A DNA stretch of 64,000 bases from Thalassospira sp. HJ (lineage in GTDB: Bacteria > Pseudomonadota > Alphaproteobacteria > Rhodospirillales > Thalassospiraceae). The position numbers and the translations under genes are program-made. Of this stretch, positions 24,356-32,705 are shown piece after piece; within the stretch, counting starts at the first letter, position 1, and every line of letters starts with the position of its first letter. Where the stretch lies: contig NZ_JYII01000020.1 in NCBI RefSeq assembly GCF_000948415.1, forward strand, positions 1 through 64,000, given 5' to 3'. The notes below the pieces were generated by a model, which was not told the DNA's origin, ran no database searches, and saw only the letters and a program-made list of their open reading frames with translations.

Positions 24356-24374
24356 CCTGTCAGAATCTGTCAGG
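24356..24374. promoter_or_regulatory. Lux-box-like dyad upstream of the RTX promoter
   Basis: CCTGTCAGA and TCTGTCAGG form a 9-bp inverted repeat with one mismatch around a central A. The CTG-N-CAG pattern resembles sites for LuxR-type quorum-sensing regulators. It lies about 115 bp upstream of the proposed RTX transcription start. A 6-bp repeat GTATAG/CTATAC (24377-24404) is adjacent. Confidence 0.3.
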
Positions 24375-24417
24375 TTGTATAGATCGACACATCATGACCT
24401 ATACGTTCTTTGCTTAT

Positions 24418-25725
24418 TTACTGTTCGCGGAATGCGCGCTCGAAACTGGTGGTGATCGGGGAAAACAGATAAGCGAGAATCGTTCTCGCCCCTGTCACGA
24501 TCTCGAGCTGGGCAGGCATACCGGGCGAAAGAATCATGCCTTCATGCTCGGCCAGGCTCTCTGCGTCGATCTCGACCATGGCCTGGAAATAGGATCGGCC
24601 TTCGGAGTCTGTCAGACGGTCTGGCGAAACGTCGGTGACCGTACCCTTGACCGGTGCAAACCAGCGCTGGCTGAACGAGGTCACCCGGATATTGACCGGA
24701 AGCCCGGCCGAAACAACGTCGATGTCGTTGGGCGAAACGCGGGCTTCGATGACAAGACGATCATCGGCCGGCACGATTTCAAGAACCTGCGCACCCGGCG
24801 GAATAACCCCGCCGACGGTGGTGAACTGCATGTTGGTCACCGTGCCATTGCGCGGCGCCTTGATATCAGACCGCACCAGAATATCCTCGGCCGATCGCAG
24901 TCGTTCGTTCAGATCAGAAATCTCGCTTTGCACGTCGCGCAGTTCGGTATTGATCGACTGCAAATGATCACGCATCAGCTGTGACTGACTGGCCTTTACC
25001 TGCTGGATCTGTTGTTCGATCCGCGCGATATCGGCGGAATAGCGGCCAATATTGCCGAGGGTCTCAACCAAACGGCTTTCAAGCTGCAGCAACCGGGTCC
25101 GTCTGGCATAGCCAAGGTCGACCATCGGTTTGACCATGGCGAGCTCTTCCTTGACGATGCCGACCTGCTGTTCGGCGGCGATCTTTTGCTCGCGCGTGCC
25201 GACAATCTCGCGACGTAGCTCCTTGATGCGCTCGTCATAAAGCTCCACCTCGCCCTTGAACGCGCTGCGGCGGCTTTCAAACAGGGTGGCTTGCGCATCC
25301 GTGATCGAGAAATAGCGCGGGTCTTCAAGTGGCTGCGGGAAGGTCAGATGATCTTCCTGTGCGCGTTCGGCAACAAGGCGCGTCTGGGTCGCCAGCGCAT
25401 TGAGATAGCGGTTATTGAGCAGATCAAAGCTGGCGCGTGACCGGGTGTCATCAAGGCGCACCAGAACATCACCCGCCTGAACGCGCGATCCATTACGCAC
25501 CAGAATTTCACGAATGATGCCGCCTTCAAGATGCTGCACACTTTGGCGGCCAGAAAATGGTGCGACCACGCCGCTTGCGGTCGCCGCCGAATTGACCTCG
25601 GCCGTGCCCGCCCAAAGCAGGACAGAGCCAAACCCCAAAAACAGGATCAAAAACCCGATCCGCACCAACGGCTTGACGTCGGTGCTAAGCTCGCGCGCGG
25701 TTGGAAGTTGCACACCACCAGACAT
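24418..25725 (-). CDS. HlyD-family type I secretion periplasmic adaptor
   Basis: This 435-residue membrane fusion protein would link the inner-membrane ABC exporter to an outer-membrane TolC-type channel. A single N-terminal membrane segment (about residues 25-45, FLILFLGFGSVLLWAG) is followed by the first half of a lipoyl-like domain (VVAPFSGRQSVQHLEGGIIR), a long coiled coil (about 100-290, with DEAQ/R/L-rich heptads) and the second lipoyl half with the beta-barrel domain (RAPRNGTV-like block, then VIEARVSPNDIDVV). The C-terminus ends AYLFSPITTSFERAFRE, typical of the PrtE/LapC subgroup. Its ATG overlaps the stop of the ABC gene by one base (TGATG), indicating translational coupling. The RTX gene follows 243 bp downstream. 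Confidence 0.93.
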   Translation of the reverse strand: MSGGVQLPTARELSTDVKPLVRIGFLILFLGFGSVLLWAGTAEVNSAATASGVVAPFSGRQSVQHLEGGIIREILVRNGSRVQAGDVLVRLDDTRSRASFDLLNNRYLNALATQTRLVAERAQEDHLTFPQPLEDPRYFSITDAQATLFESRRSAFKGEVELYDERIKELRREIVGTREQKIAAEQQVGIVKEELAMVKPMVDLGYARRTRLLQLESRLVETLGNIGRYSADIARIEQQIQQVKASQSQLMRDHLQSINTELRDVQSEISDLNERLRSAEDILVRSDIKAPRNGTVTNMQFTTVGGVIPPGAQVLEIVPADDRLVIEARVSPNDIDVVSAGLPVNIRVTSFSQRWFAPVKGTVTDVSPDRLTDSEGRSYFQAMVEIDAESLAEHEGMILSPGMPAQLEIVTGARTILAYLFSPITTSFERAFREQ

Positions 25726-28229
25726 CAGGCACCACCCTGTCGGCGCTCGGCCGATCCTTCAACCACACGCAATTGCGGGCGGCCACGTCGGGCGGTTTGC
25801 GCACGCACCTGTTGGCGTTCTGCCGGGCGATCTTCGGCATCCGCTGGTCTGCGGCGCGGTGCCCGTGCGGCGGCGGCCCGTTCGGCATCCTCACGCACCT
25901 TGCGCATGCGCATTGCGGCTTCTTCGCGCGCCTTGGCGATGGCTTCGGCTTCGCTCATTTTGCGTTGTGCGGCGGGCTTTCGGGCCGGTTGGGCGGCGCG
26001 TTCGGGCTGTGGCTTTGGTTTGGCTGCCGGGCGTTTGGCTGCAAGGTCGGCGGCACTGGCCGGACGGGCTTCACGCGATGGCCGGGCTGGCGGATCCTTG
26101 CGCGCGGTATCCTGCTGTGTTGCCGTTTCCTTTTTGCGCACCGGGCGCATGGTCATCATGGTGCCGCCCGGGGTCGGCTGCGGCTTCATTTCCGTTTTGG
26201 CAATCCCGGCCGCCTGTTTGGCGGCCTGCGCCCGGCCCGATCCGGTTTCGCCAGTCGAACCGAAATCGGCAATTTCCGGCATTTCCTCAATCTCGGGCTC
26301 TGCTTCAGGAGCAGGCGTGCTCATGGCAGCTGCCGGATGGGTATTGGGTGCGCTGTTCTTTTCAACAATCGGGCGCGGCGCATCCGGATTGGGAACCGCA
26401 ATCTGTTTTGGCGTGATCCGCATTTGCCCATCAGATGGCGGCACATCCGCCGCAGCCGGACGGGCACTTGGCGGCAGGCCGCGGGCAATTTCCGCGCCCG
26501 TGATTTCATCGTCTTCGATGCCTGGTTTCGGCATTGCCGGTTTGGCACCACCCTTGACCGGGACCACCTGAATTTGCCCGTCTGCAAGGGCCAGAATGGC
26601 ATCAGCACGGGCCAGAATTTCGCGCTCGTGACTGACGATAAAGGTCGTAATGCCGTTGCGACGAAGTACCTCGATCAGCTCGCTGATATGGGCGACACCG
26701 CTGTCATCAAGGGCGGTTGTCGGCTCATCAAGCAGCAACAGTCGCGGGCGCGAAAACAGGGCGGCCGCCAAGGCAATCAATTGCCGCTGCCCACCCGAAA
26801 GGTTGCGCCCGCCGCGATCCACCCGCGTGTCATAGCCATCAGGCAAATCAAGAATGAACTGATGCGCACCGGCAAGCTCAGCCGCCTGAATGATGTCGCG
26901 CATTTCCGCATTACCCAGGCGGGCAATGTTTTCGGCAATCGTGCCCGGGAACAGGAACGGGTTTTGCGCCAGATAACCGATCTGCGCCCCCATTTCAGTG
27001 CGATCCACCCGTGATGCTTCCACATCATCAAGCTTCACCGACCCGGAACCGGGCAACCAGATGCCCATGATCAGTTTCAGAAGGGCTGTCTTGCCAACCC
27101 CGTTAAACCCGGCAAGCGCAATGATCTGCCCCGGCCCCGCCTTGAACGAGAACCCCTTGAACAGAACATTACGGCTGTTGGGCGGCGCAAAGACAAGGCG
27201 ATCCACACTGACTGCCATGCCACGGCCACGCGGCATCGGGGCCGGGACGGTCTGACGTTTTTCAAGCAGGATGTTATTTAGGCGCTCAAACGAACTGCGC
27301 GCTGCATTCCAGCTGCGCCACGCGGTTACCGCACCATCAAAGGGTGCCAAGCCCCGCATACCAAGGATCATGGAAGCCACCATGATGCCGATTGTGATGC
27401 TTTCGGACAGAACCAGATAGGCCCCGACACCGATAAAGCAGACCTGCATGGCAAGGCGGACAAAATGCGAAAGCGTGGTCGATGTGCCAACCCTGCGGCT
27501 GGCCTGACCTTCCCAGTAAAGCGAATCCGATTGGTCCGCCTGCCAGCGCTGGCGGGCGGACTGGGTCATGCCCATCGCTTCCATCGCCTCGGCATTGCGG
27601 ACATAGGTTTCTTCCTGCGCAATGCCGCGGTTCTGGCTTTCTTCCGACCGGTCCACAGAAATCTTGGCGGCCGCCTCGTTGGCGATTGCGATCACGATCA
27701 ACAGCAACGCACCGCCACAGGCCACCATGCCAAGACGGGTGTCGAAAATGAACACCACCCCGATATAGACCGGCGCCCACATGAAATCGATCAGGGCGAA
27801 TGGCCCGCTGCTGGTCAGAAAACCGCGCAGACCATAAAGATCACGCAATGGCCGCTGGCGCATCTGGCTGCCGCGCGCTGATTGCTGCACGACATGAGCA
27901 AACAGCTCGCCGCCCAGACGCAAATCAAGTGCTGTCCCGACCCGGATCAGAACCCGCGATCGCAGCTGCTCCATTGATGCGATGAAGACCAGAACAAGAC
28001 CGATACCCAGTGTGAGTAGGGCCAGCGTATCAACCGAGCGGCTGGAAAGAACGCGGTCAAAAACCTGCATGGAATAGATCGGGATCACCATGTTGAGCAG
28101 GTTGATCACCATCGAGAATCCGCCGACAAGCGCGATCGACCGCCAGAACAACCGTTCCAGCGGGGTACGATCCCCCTCGCGTCCCGCATCCGATTTGCGA
28201 GTTGGCCGGATTCTATCCAACAGGCCCAT
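25725..28229 (-). CDS. Type I secretion ABC exporter (PrtD-like) with long C-terminal tail
   Basis: This 834-residue half-transporter would energise export of the RTX protein. An N-terminal membrane domain (about residues 30-310) lacks a C39-like extension. The nucleotide-binding domain follows: Walker A GFNGVGKT (~371), Q-loop LAQNPFLF, signature LSGGQRQ (~473) and Walker B LLLLDEPT (~495). PrtD-type exporters normally end near residue 570-580; here a further ~260 residues follow, rich in Pro, Ala, Lys, Arg and Glu (blocks such as AAKRPAAKPKPQPERAAQP and RKVREDAERAAAARAPRRR). The tail is probably cytoplasmic and disordered with a basic helical end. The start has a good ribosome site (GGAAGGA). 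First gene of the exporter operon. Confidence 0.93.
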   Translation of the reverse strand: MGLLDRIRPTRKSDAGREGDRTPLERLFWRSIALVGGFSMVINLLNMVIPIYSMQVFDRVLSSRSVDTLALLTLGIGLVLVFIASMEQLRSRVLIRVGTALDLRLGGELFAHVVQQSARGSQMRQRPLRDLYGLRGFLTSSGPFALIDFMWAPVYIGVVFIFDTRLGMVACGGALLLIVIAIANEAAAKISVDRSEESQNRGIAQEETYVRNAEAMEAMGMTQSARQRWQADQSDSLYWEGQASRRVGTSTTLSHFVRLAMQVCFIGVGAYLVLSESITIGIMVASMILGMRGLAPFDGAVTAWRSWNAARSSFERLNNILLEKRQTVPAPMPRGRGMAVSVDRLVFAPPNSRNVLFKGFSFKAGPGQIIALAGFNGVGKTALLKLIMGIWLPGSGSVKLDDVEASRVDRTEMGAQIGYLAQNPFLFPGTIAENIARLGNAEMRDIIQAAELAGAHQFILDLPDGYDTRVDRGGRNLSGGQRQLIALAAALFSRPRLLLLDEPTTALDDSGVAHISELIEVLRRNGITTFIVSHEREILARADAILALADGQIQVVPVKGGAKPAMPKPGIEDDEITGAEIARGLPPSARPAAADVPPSDGQMRITPKQIAVPNPDAPRPIVEKNSAPNTHPAAAMSTPAPEAEPEIEEMPEIADFGSTGETGSGRAQAAKQAAGIAKTEMKPQPTPGGTMMTMRPVRKKETATQQDTARKDPPARPSREARPASAADLAAKRPAAKPKPQPERAAQPARKPAAQRKMSEAEAIAKAREEAAMRMRKVREDAERAAAARAPRRRPADAEDRPAERQQVRAQTARRGRPQLRVVEGSAERRQGGA

Positions 28230-28649
28230 TCGTTCCTTCCGCTATATCCACCCATGAAACATGGGCGAAACCCTTATATTTGTTGCCTTTGGCCATTTGC
28301 CAATCACGCATGGCAAACCACCCGCGCAGCGAAGCCACAACGGGTATCCTAGCCAATGGCATACTCCCACTATTCTAGTCGAATATATAAGGATGTGTTA
28401 AAATTTTGCCGCAAAGCCCTTTATTTCATTGCCTTACCGAACCCTCTGACCGGGCAATGCCGACCAAATTACAGTACCGAATCCTGCGCTACAAAGACCA
28501 GCCAAAATCTGTGCTGGATCAATGCCCTTAACACCCTGCCTGACATAGACTTTTTCCGGTCCGGTGCGATCTGCCATTTGCGCAATTGCCCCTTCGCACC
28601 CTATCTTTGGGGTATTGCGCCAACACCAAACCCGACAGGCAAACCCTTC
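28230..28649. other. Divergent intergenic region, no gene seen
   Basis: This gap separates the exporter operon (minus) from the M48 protease gene (plus) and must hold promoters for both. An open frame in phase with the protease extends back to 28356, but its translation (Cys-rich, no family match) looks like chance. I found no convincing promoter or dyad. Confidence 0.5.
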
Positions 28650-29543
28650 ATGGCTGACAACACGCCGCAACTTCCGGGCTTCATTCAACGGTTTCTCGCC
28701 ATCGAGCCGGGCGGAGTCTCTCACGCGGGCGGGCTGATGGCCTGCATGATCGGGGTGCTTGCCGCCTGCGCCTGGATGCTGGGCGGGGTATCGATGATGA
28801 TCTCGGCCGGTGTTGCGGTTGCGCTGATGCTGGCCCTGTCGCCAATGATCTCGCCGGATGTGTTGATGAAAATGCTGCGCGCCAGTCCGCTATCGGGTGA
28901 AGATTATCCCGCCATCCACGAAATGAGCCGCCTGCTTTCCGAACGCGCCGGCCTTAGTCACAAGCCAAAGCTGTTTCTGCTGCCCGGCAAGGGAGTCAAT
29001 GCCATCACGACGGGCACCGATGACAACACGACGATTGCGATTTCAAGCGATGCCGTGCATGGCCTTTCGCCGCGTCAAATGCGCGCCATTCTTGCCCATG
29101 AAGTCGCCCATGCCTGGCATGGTGACACGCGGATTTTGCTGATTACCGATGTGCTTTATCGCGCAACATGGACAATTGCGCTGTTTGGTCTGGCGATCTT
29201 TATCTTTGGCGATTTCAATCCACCCGCCTGGATGATTGTCCTGTTTGGCGCGGTACCGACCATCAGTTTCCTGTTTCAGCGCGCCGTCATCCGCGACCGC
29301 GAATTTGCCGCCGATCATGGCGCCAGTGATTTACTGAACGGCCCCGAAGATATGATTGATGCCCTGCTTCACATCGATCAGATCAACCGCAAGCGCCTTG
29401 GCCTTGTGCCCTATCGCAGCACGCAGCCGCCCAGCCTGCTCGATACCCATCCATCGGTTGGCGCACGTATCAAGGCGCTCCGTGACCTTAAGCCCGGCAC
29501 ATGGCAGAAATTCTTTGAAAACCGGCGCATGCCGCCGCAATAA
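28650..29543 (+). CDS. M48-family membrane zinc metalloprotease (HtpX-like)
   Basis: This 297-residue protein carries the zinc-protease motif HEVAH at residues 150-154 and a later DREFAADHGAS block supplying the third zinc ligand (Glu). Two hydrophobic pairs, near residues 28-65 and 175-215, would anchor it in the inner membrane, as in HtpX, which degrades damaged membrane proteins. The C-terminal block LLDTHPSVGARIKAL is typical of M48 proteases (HP.. near the end). I chose ATG at 28650 because the family similarity starts there; a longer in-frame extension upstream is unlike any protease. The HNH-type gene starts six bases after its stop. Confidence 0.85.
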   Translation: MADNTPQLPGFIQRFLAIEPGGVSHAGGLMACMIGVLAACAWMLGGVSMMISAGVAVALMLALSPMISPDVLMKMLRASPLSGEDYPAIHEMSRLLSERAGLSHKPKLFLLPGKGVNAITTGTDDNTTIAISSDAVHGLSPRQMRAILAHEVAHAWHGDTRILLITDVLYRATWTIALFGLAIFIFGDFNPPAWMIVLFGAVPTISFLFQRAVIRDREFAADHGASDLLNGPEDMIDALLHIDQINRKRLGLVPYRSTQPPSLLDTHPSVGARIKALRDLKPGTWQKFFENRRMPPQ

Positions 29544-29549
29544 TCGGCC

Positions 29550-29885
29550 ATGGCAGCAGCGGAAAACACCAACAATTCGGATCTTGGCACCTGCGCGATC
29601 TGTGGGCGCGCGATGATCGCAGGTCCCAGTGTCGATCGTCATCACTGGCGCCCGAAATCGCAGGGCGGGACGGAAACCGAATGGCTGCACCGGGTGTGCC
29701 ACCGCATGATCCACCGCCTGTTTGATGAAGCCACACTGGCGCGCGATTATGACAGCCCCGCAAAACTTCTGGCCCATCCCGACATCGTCAAGTTTGTCAA
29801 ATGGGTGCGCAAGAAACCCGATGATTATGTCGACTGGCCGGAAAGTGCCGGGCGCTATGGCCGCAATCGTGGCAGGCGCCGATAA
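29550..29885 (+). CDS. HNH-endonuclease-like zinc-binding protein
   Basis: This 111-residue protein has a CxxC pair (Cys15, Cys18), a His-His motif (residues 31-32, HHWRPKSQGG) and a second Cys-His cluster (Cys50, His51, His55), the arrangement of a compact HNH/beta-beta-alpha-metal nuclease fold. The C-terminal part is basic and ends RYGRNRGRRR, suitable for nucleic-acid binding. It follows the M48 protease gene by six bases and is probably co-transcribed. The substrate is unknown. Small free-standing HNH proteins like this occur widely in alphaproteobacteria; nuclease activity is inferred from the motif only. Confidence 0.7.
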   Translation: MAAAENTNNSDLGTCAICGRAMIAGPSVDRHHWRPKSQGGTETEWLHRVCHRMIHRLFDEATLARDYDSPAKLLAHPDIVKFVKWVRKKPDDYVDWPESAGRYGRNRGRRR

Positions 29886-29994
29886 GCTGCAGCGTTGGTG
29901 CGCCGGGGAAAGGACTGCCAATTTAACCATTTACCTGCCAAGATAGGCGCAATATACGCGTCAAACGCGAAACCGCCGACAGCAGGAAACACCG

Positions 29995-30732
29995 ATGCCA
30001 AGCCTTGATATGCTCAATGAACTGATCCCGGTCTTTGTCACCCTGTTCGTGATCATTGACCCGCTGGGTCTGGTACCGGTCTTTATCGTCCTGACCCAGG
30101 GCACAAGTGCCGCCCACCGTCGGCGCATGGCAATCCGCGCCTGCTTGACCAGCTTCTTCATTCTGGCCGCTTTCGCCCTGATCGGCGAAGGATTGCTGGG
30201 TGTGTTTGGCATTCATATGCCTGCCTTCCGGATTGCCGGGGGCACGTTGCTGTTTTTGATCGCGCTTGAAATGCTGTTTGAAAAACGCAGCCAGAAACGC
30301 AACGAGCGCGCCGAACAGGTCCATCAGGAACTTGAAGAAGACCACGAGGCGGAAAAGGCCGCAAAAACCGCCAAGGCCAACGCCAAGAAACCCGCAACCA
30401 AAACCGCAGACGGCCCGACCATCCCCGATGACGAGGCCGACGACATCTCGATCTTCCCGATGTCGATCCCGTTCCTGTCAGGCCCCGGTGCGATTGCATC
30501 CGTGATGCTTTTGATGGGCAAATTCGAAGACAATATCGCCATGCAGGCCAGCGTCATTGGCGTTGTCGCCGTCGTGATGGTGATCGCCTTTGTCTTCTTC
30601 CTGCTGGCAAACGTGGTCGCCAAACGCCTCAGTCCAACCGTCGCCACCGTGGTATCACGCCTGCTCGGCATGATCCTGGCTGCCTTGGCCGTCCAGTTCA
30701 TCATCGATGGCGTGAAACAGGCGTTTTTCTGA
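29995..30732 (+). CDS. MarC-family integral membrane protein
   Basis: This 245-residue protein has six predicted membrane segments. The first contains the family motif FVTLFVIIDPLGLVPVF, and the fourth region has IPFLSGPGAIASVMLL, the second MarC hallmark. Between helices 3 and 4 (about residues 98-150) lies a long charged, Lys/Ala/Glu-rich cytoplasmic loop that is longer than in typical ~220-residue members. The function of MarC proteins is not established; an early link to multiple antibiotic resistance was not upheld. It is a single gene; the AbiE operator region begins 45 bp downstream. Confidence 0.88.
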   Translation: MPSLDMLNELIPVFVTLFVIIDPLGLVPVFIVLTQGTSAAHRRRMAIRACLTSFFILAAFALIGEGLLGVFGIHMPAFRIAGGTLLFLIALEMLFEKRSQKRNERAEQVHQELEEDHEAEKAAKTAKANAKKPATKTADGPTIPDDEADDISIFPMSIPFLSGPGAIASVMLLMGKFEDNIAMQASVIGVVAVVMVIAFVFFLLANVVAKRLSPTVATVVSRLLGMILAALAVQFIIDGVKQAFF

Positions 30733-30776
30733 GTCCACAGAAATGTGCAGAAAGCAAGAATAAGGAAACCCATACT

Positions 30777-30821
30777 GCCTGACTGATCTATATGTCCTTA
30801 GGACATATAGATCAGTCAGGC
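30777..30821. promoter_or_regulatory. AbiE upstream palindrome 1 (perfect, 45 bp)
   Basis: Two 22-bp arms pair perfectly around a single T (30799). The inner ten bases of each arm (TATATGTCCT) are identical to those of the second palindrome; the outer twelve differ between the two but remain perfectly symmetric within each. It lies 93 bp, centre to centre, from the second palindrome. AbiEi antitoxins are known to bind inverted repeats in their own promoter, so this is a likely operator. Confidence 0.8.
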
Positions 30822-30858
30822 GAACGTCAACATCTTCGGAGCAGTTAACTAAAAAAAT

Positions 30859-30887
30859 TTGACTTTCCCGCTCACCATGTGTATATG
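30859..30887 (+). promoter_or_regulatory. Candidate abiE promoter
   Basis: TTGACT (30859-30864) and TATATG (30882-30887) are separated by 17 bp. The -10 element lies within the core of the second palindrome, and transcription would start near its centre or right arm, about 20-25 nt before the abiEi start codon. Confidence 0.55.
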
Positions 30888-30914
30888 TCCTAAGGACATA
30901 TACACATGGTGAGC
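30870..30914. promoter_or_regulatory. AbiE upstream palindrome 2 (perfect, 45 bp), covering -10 and ribosome site
   Basis: Two 22-bp arms pair perfectly around A30892. It shares the core TATATGTCCT with palindrome 1. It contains the -10 element and the only plausible ribosome site (GGTGAG, 30908-30913), and ends two bases before the abiEi ATG. A bound repressor would block transcription, and the same sequence in RNA could fold over the ribosome site. Confidence 0.8.
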
Positions 30915-30916
30915 AG

Positions 30917-31801
30917 ATGAACTTCACTGACGCATTAGAAGAAGCGCTTCTAGCCCGTGACTTACCAATCATAACTTTTTATGACTTCTTCGTTCTTGGA
31001 CAACAGATTTTTTTTGCCAAAAAATGGGGAGATAGTTTCTTAAAACGCCTGCCGCACAATTGGGACTACACACGCGCCCGAAATGCAATCAAACGAATGG
31101 AGGAACGCAAAGCTCTTGTGCCAGACTCAAACTTTCGTTCATTTGTTTGGCGTGTAACCCAATCAACCCGAGCTGGCAGTGCAGAAGAAATTATATGCAT
31201 CTCTGATCCCTTCTCGTATGTCTCTCATTTATCTGCAATGCATATATACGGCCTAACAAATAGAAACCCTGAGGCTTTGCAAATAACCACCCCAAAACGC
31301 AAGCTTTGGAATTCAATGCAAGAAGAACGCATTAAGCGAGACCTCCCATCGCTCGCCACGCTTGAACCAAAGTTAATGTTCCGCCCCCACTACAAGCAGT
31401 TAGTAAGAAGACGAAAAGTAAGCACACATACAACCAGTTCGCCCTGGAAACCGACGAAACTGGCCGGCGAAGAAACACGCATTACAACAATCGGACAAAC
31501 CTTCGCCGACATGCTGCTTCAACCAGCATTGTGTGGTGGCATGAGGCATGTGCTGGATATTTGGGCCAAAGAAAGCACTTTATGGGTAGACGAGATTATT
31601 GAAGCCATCAACACACATAAAAGCAAGATCATTAAGGTTCGTGCTGGCTATATTTTCACTGAAGTCTTGGAATTAAGCGACCCAAGAGTTACCCTTTGGC
31701 AAACAAATGCCCAAAGAGGCGGGTCTCAGAAACTAGACCCCGAAAACGAGTATAGCGCCAATTATTCCGAAACATGGATGATCTCAATAAATGTCGACTG
31801 A
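30917..31801 (+). CDS. abiEi: AbiEi-family antitoxin / transcriptional autoregulator
   Basis: This 294-residue protein precedes and overlaps a clear AbiEii toxin gene by 11 bp, the usual order of type IV AbiE toxin-antitoxin operons. The N-terminal ~90 residues would form the winged-helix DNA-binding domain. The middle block ISDPFSYVSHLSAMHIYGL and the later TTIGQTFADMLLQPALCGGM followed by HVLDIW fit the conserved C-terminal antitoxin domain of the AbiEi superfamily. Two perfect palindromes sit directly upstream, consistent with negative autoregulation as shown for other AbiEi proteins. Base composition is visibly more AT-rich than in the neighbours, suggesting horizontal acquisition. The similarity is to the family pattern rather than a close match. 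Confidence 0.75.
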   Translation: MNFTDALEEALLARDLPIITFYDFFVLGQQIFFAKKWGDSFLKRLPHNWDYTRARNAIKRMEERKALVPDSNFRSFVWRVTQSTRAGSAEEIICISDPFSYVSHLSAMHIYGLTNRNPEALQITTPKRKLWNSMQEERIKRDLPSLATLEPKLMFRPHYKQLVRRRKVSTHTTSSPWKPTKLAGEETRITTIGQTFADMLLQPALCGGMRHVLDIWAKESTLWVDEIIEAINTHKSKIIKVRAGYIFTEVLELSDPRVTLWQTNAQRGGSQKLDPENEYSANYSETWMISINVD

Positions 31802-32699
31802 AGCAGAGACACCCAATTCAACGGAATACCAAAGAGTTGAAGTAGACATCAGAGGATGGGTGGAAAGTTCCAGACAAGACCCGTCACTATACCAGAAACG
31901 ACAAGTTACAGAGATCGCCCTCACCGCAATCGGACTGTCAGATACACTGAACCAGCACCTAGTACTAAAGGGCGGAGCCGTAATGGCACTTGCCTTTAAA
32001 AGTGAACGCGTCACCGGGGATGTGGATTTTACCGCGATACCGGAACCCAAGGAACTAGAAGCAACGTTAGTGGACGAACTTAACAAACACCTTCCCAAAG
32101 CAGCCATTAAATTACGTTACCCAAACATAATCTGCAAAGTCCAAACAGTTAGAAAACTCCCCAAGCCATTGAATTTCGACGAACATCAGTTTCCAGCGCT
32201 ACTTATCAAGATTGGATACGCAACCCGAGGCTCAAAAGATGAGGTCAAGCTAGCCGAAAACAAATCAACCAATACCTTAGAGCTTGAGATAAGCTTTAGA
32301 GATCAAGTTTATGCTTTCCAAGAGCTGAACCTAACTGAAGGAATGGCTGCAGTCCGGGCATTCACATTACATGAACTAATTGCAGAGAAACTTCGTGCCC
32401 TGATCCAGCAGCCAATTCGCAACCGCTCTCGCAGGCAGGATGTCTATGATATTTCTTATCTCATGGAAACAAATCAGCTTAGCGATGTTGACTTGCAAGA
32501 AATACATCAAACTCTGCTAAGAAAATGCGAGACCCGAGGCATTACTCCAATGCCAGACACTATGGACGACCCTGAGATACGTTCTCGGGCCAAATCCCAG
32601 TGGCACACACTGGGATTGGAGCTAGCACAACTTCCTCCGTTTGAGGACAGCTTCGAAACCATGCGTTCTCTATATAAATCCTTACCTTGGAATGAATAA
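31791..32699 (+). CDS. abiEii: AbiEii-family nucleotidyltransferase toxin
   Basis: This 302-residue protein has the nucleotidyltransferase motif LKGGAVMAL (residues 59-67) followed by RVTGDVDF (73-80), which supplies the GG and DxD metal-binding residues. The second family block, HELIAEKLRAL followed by RRQDVYDISYL (about 193-225), contains the Lys and Asp residues conserved in AbiEii/MenT-type enzymes. Such toxins transfer nucleotides to targets such as tRNA and inhibit growth, protecting a population from phage. Its start overlaps the antitoxin gene by 11 bp, implying coupled translation. AT-rich like its partner. Confidence 0.85.
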   Translation: MSTEAETPNSTEYQRVEVDIRGWVESSRQDPSLYQKRQVTEIALTAIGLSDTLNQHLVLKGGAVMALAFKSERVTGDVDFTAIPEPKELEATLVDELNKHLPKAAIKLRYPNIICKVQTVRKLPKPLNFDEHQFPALLIKIGYATRGSKDEVKLAENKSTNTLELEISFRDQVYAFQELNLTEGMAAVRAFTLHELIAEKLRALIQQPIRNRSRRQDVYDISYLMETNQLSDVDLQEIHQTLLRKCETRGITPMPDTMDDPEIRSRAKSQWHTLGLELAQLPPFEDSFETMRSLYKSLPWNE

Positions 32700-32705
32700 A
32701 ACGGA

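Noticed and set aside
28356..28649. N-terminal extension of the M48 protease
   Set aside because: The extension has no family similarity; the ATG at 28650 starts the conserved region.
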